64,000 nucleotides of DNA from Nostoc sp. UHCC 0702 (GTDB lineage Bacteria; Cyanobacteriota; Cyanobacteriia; Cyanobacteriales; Nostocaceae). The position numbers were made by a program, and so were the translations under genes. Position 1 is the stretch's first letter, and each line of letters starts with the position of its first letter. Shown piece after piece: positions 63,801-64,000 of this stretch. The stretch lies in the NCBI GenBank assembly GCA_017164015.1, contig CP071065.1, positions 1,950,501-2,014,500 on the forward strand, in the 5' to 3' direction. The notes beneath the pieces were generated by a model, which had not been told where the DNA came from, made no database searches, and saw only the letters and a program-made list of their open reading frames with translations.

Positions 63801-64000
63801 CTACTTGAAGTAAAATAATAATCCAATTCCGACGATCGCTATAATCACGCCAGCGATCGCTCTCCAACTGACTTTTTCACCCATGCAGACAGTGATGGGA
63901 ATTACAAACAATGGGCTAGTCTGCAACAGTGTGGAAGCAATTCCCGCTGATGTCAATTTAATTGCTGTCTGTTGCAGCCAAACTCCTAAGTAAGTTCCAC
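63801..64000 (-). CDS. EamA/DMT-family transporter, C-terminal part (runs off the window)
   Basis: About 66 residues are visible, ending at the stop at 63801-63803. Two membrane helices: LTSAGIASTLLQTSPLFVIP and AIAGVIIAIVGIGLLFYFK, with GEKVSWR between them. This is the last helix pair of a 10-helix drug/metabolite transporter. The start lies beyond position 64000. Confidence 0.85.
   Translation of the reverse strand, partial: GTYLGVWLQQTAIKLTSAGIASTLLQTSPLFVIPITVCMGEKVSWRAIAGVIIAIVGIGLLFYFK

Noticed and set aside
1..64000. tRNA or rRNA genes
   Set aside because: No cloverleaf-forming sequence with a T-loop GTTCRA-type motif, and no rRNA signature, was recognised in the intergenic regions; a covariance-model scan would be needed to exclude small RNAs.

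Overview
The window comes from a filamentous, heterocyst-forming cyanobacterium of the Nostoc/Anabaena type. The evidence is the very frequent octamer GCGATCGC (HIP1) inside and between genes, abundant 7-8 bp tandem repeats (STRR) between genes, a cyanobacterial NDH-1/CO2-uptake gene set, a ferrochelatase with a chlorophyll-binding tail, ssl1498-family photosystem-associated proteins, and a NifE-like protein. Most genes are spaced 100-700 bp apart, and the gaps are full of dispersed repeats, small non-autonomous elements and gene remnants.

Layout. 1-7.2 kb (minus strand): TldD-type protease, then a pair that fits 2-oxoglutarate decarboxylase plus succinic semialdehyde dehydrogenase (the cyanobacterial TCA bypass; the first is often labelled acetolactate synthase), then an FHA-GAF-cyclase. 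8.4-14.1 kb: a 1591-residue hybrid kinase with eight PAS-like modules and a GTPase of the RbgA/YlqF family. 14.3-20.7 kb is accessory DNA: a three-repeat CRISPR remnant without cas genes, broken methyltransferase, SpoIIE-phosphatase, LuxR-regulator, TPR and IS630 fragments, a VapBC-like pair, a tail-anchored protein of unknown family and a small exported protein. 20.7-27.5 kb: a VOC protein, a peptidoglycan amidase, a PAS histidine kinase and a fatty acyl-AMP ligase.

28.5-35 kb: an isolated nifE-like gene, a beta-hydroxyacid dehydrogenase, and a two-gene unit of a copper-radical oxidase (all five metal/radical residues present) followed by a DyP-type haem peroxidase. 36.3-42 kb: a CO2-uptake operon, ndhF - beta-carbonic anhydrase - ndhD - cupA-like, with the Tat-signal carbonic anhydrase embedded between the two NDH-1 subunits. 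42.5-52.1 kb: DUF4126 protein, ferrochelatase, methyltransferase, small proteins, an Rpn-type nuclease with a duplicated tail, DNA primase and a second amidase.

52.1-55.1 kb holds three nearly identical ssl1498/Psb34-like genes produced by segmental and tandem duplication; the duplication appears to have broken another gene, and a small element later inserted into one copy. 55.5-64 kb: membrane/coiled-coil protein, lipoprotein, O-methyltransferase, PEP-CTERM protein, a PhyH-like oxygenase, an M14 carboxypeptidase, a complete 1305-bp insertion sequence sitting in a 107-bp tandem repeat, and the end of an EamA transporter.

The most interesting possible systems are the oxidase-peroxidase unit, the carbonic anhydrase inside the CO2-uptake operon, the orphan NifE-like protein, and a family of small elements with TATCAAGT/TATCATGT ends and 3-bp target duplications that carry the STRR heptamers inside them. 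All functional statements are from reading sequence and family knowledge; no database search was run.
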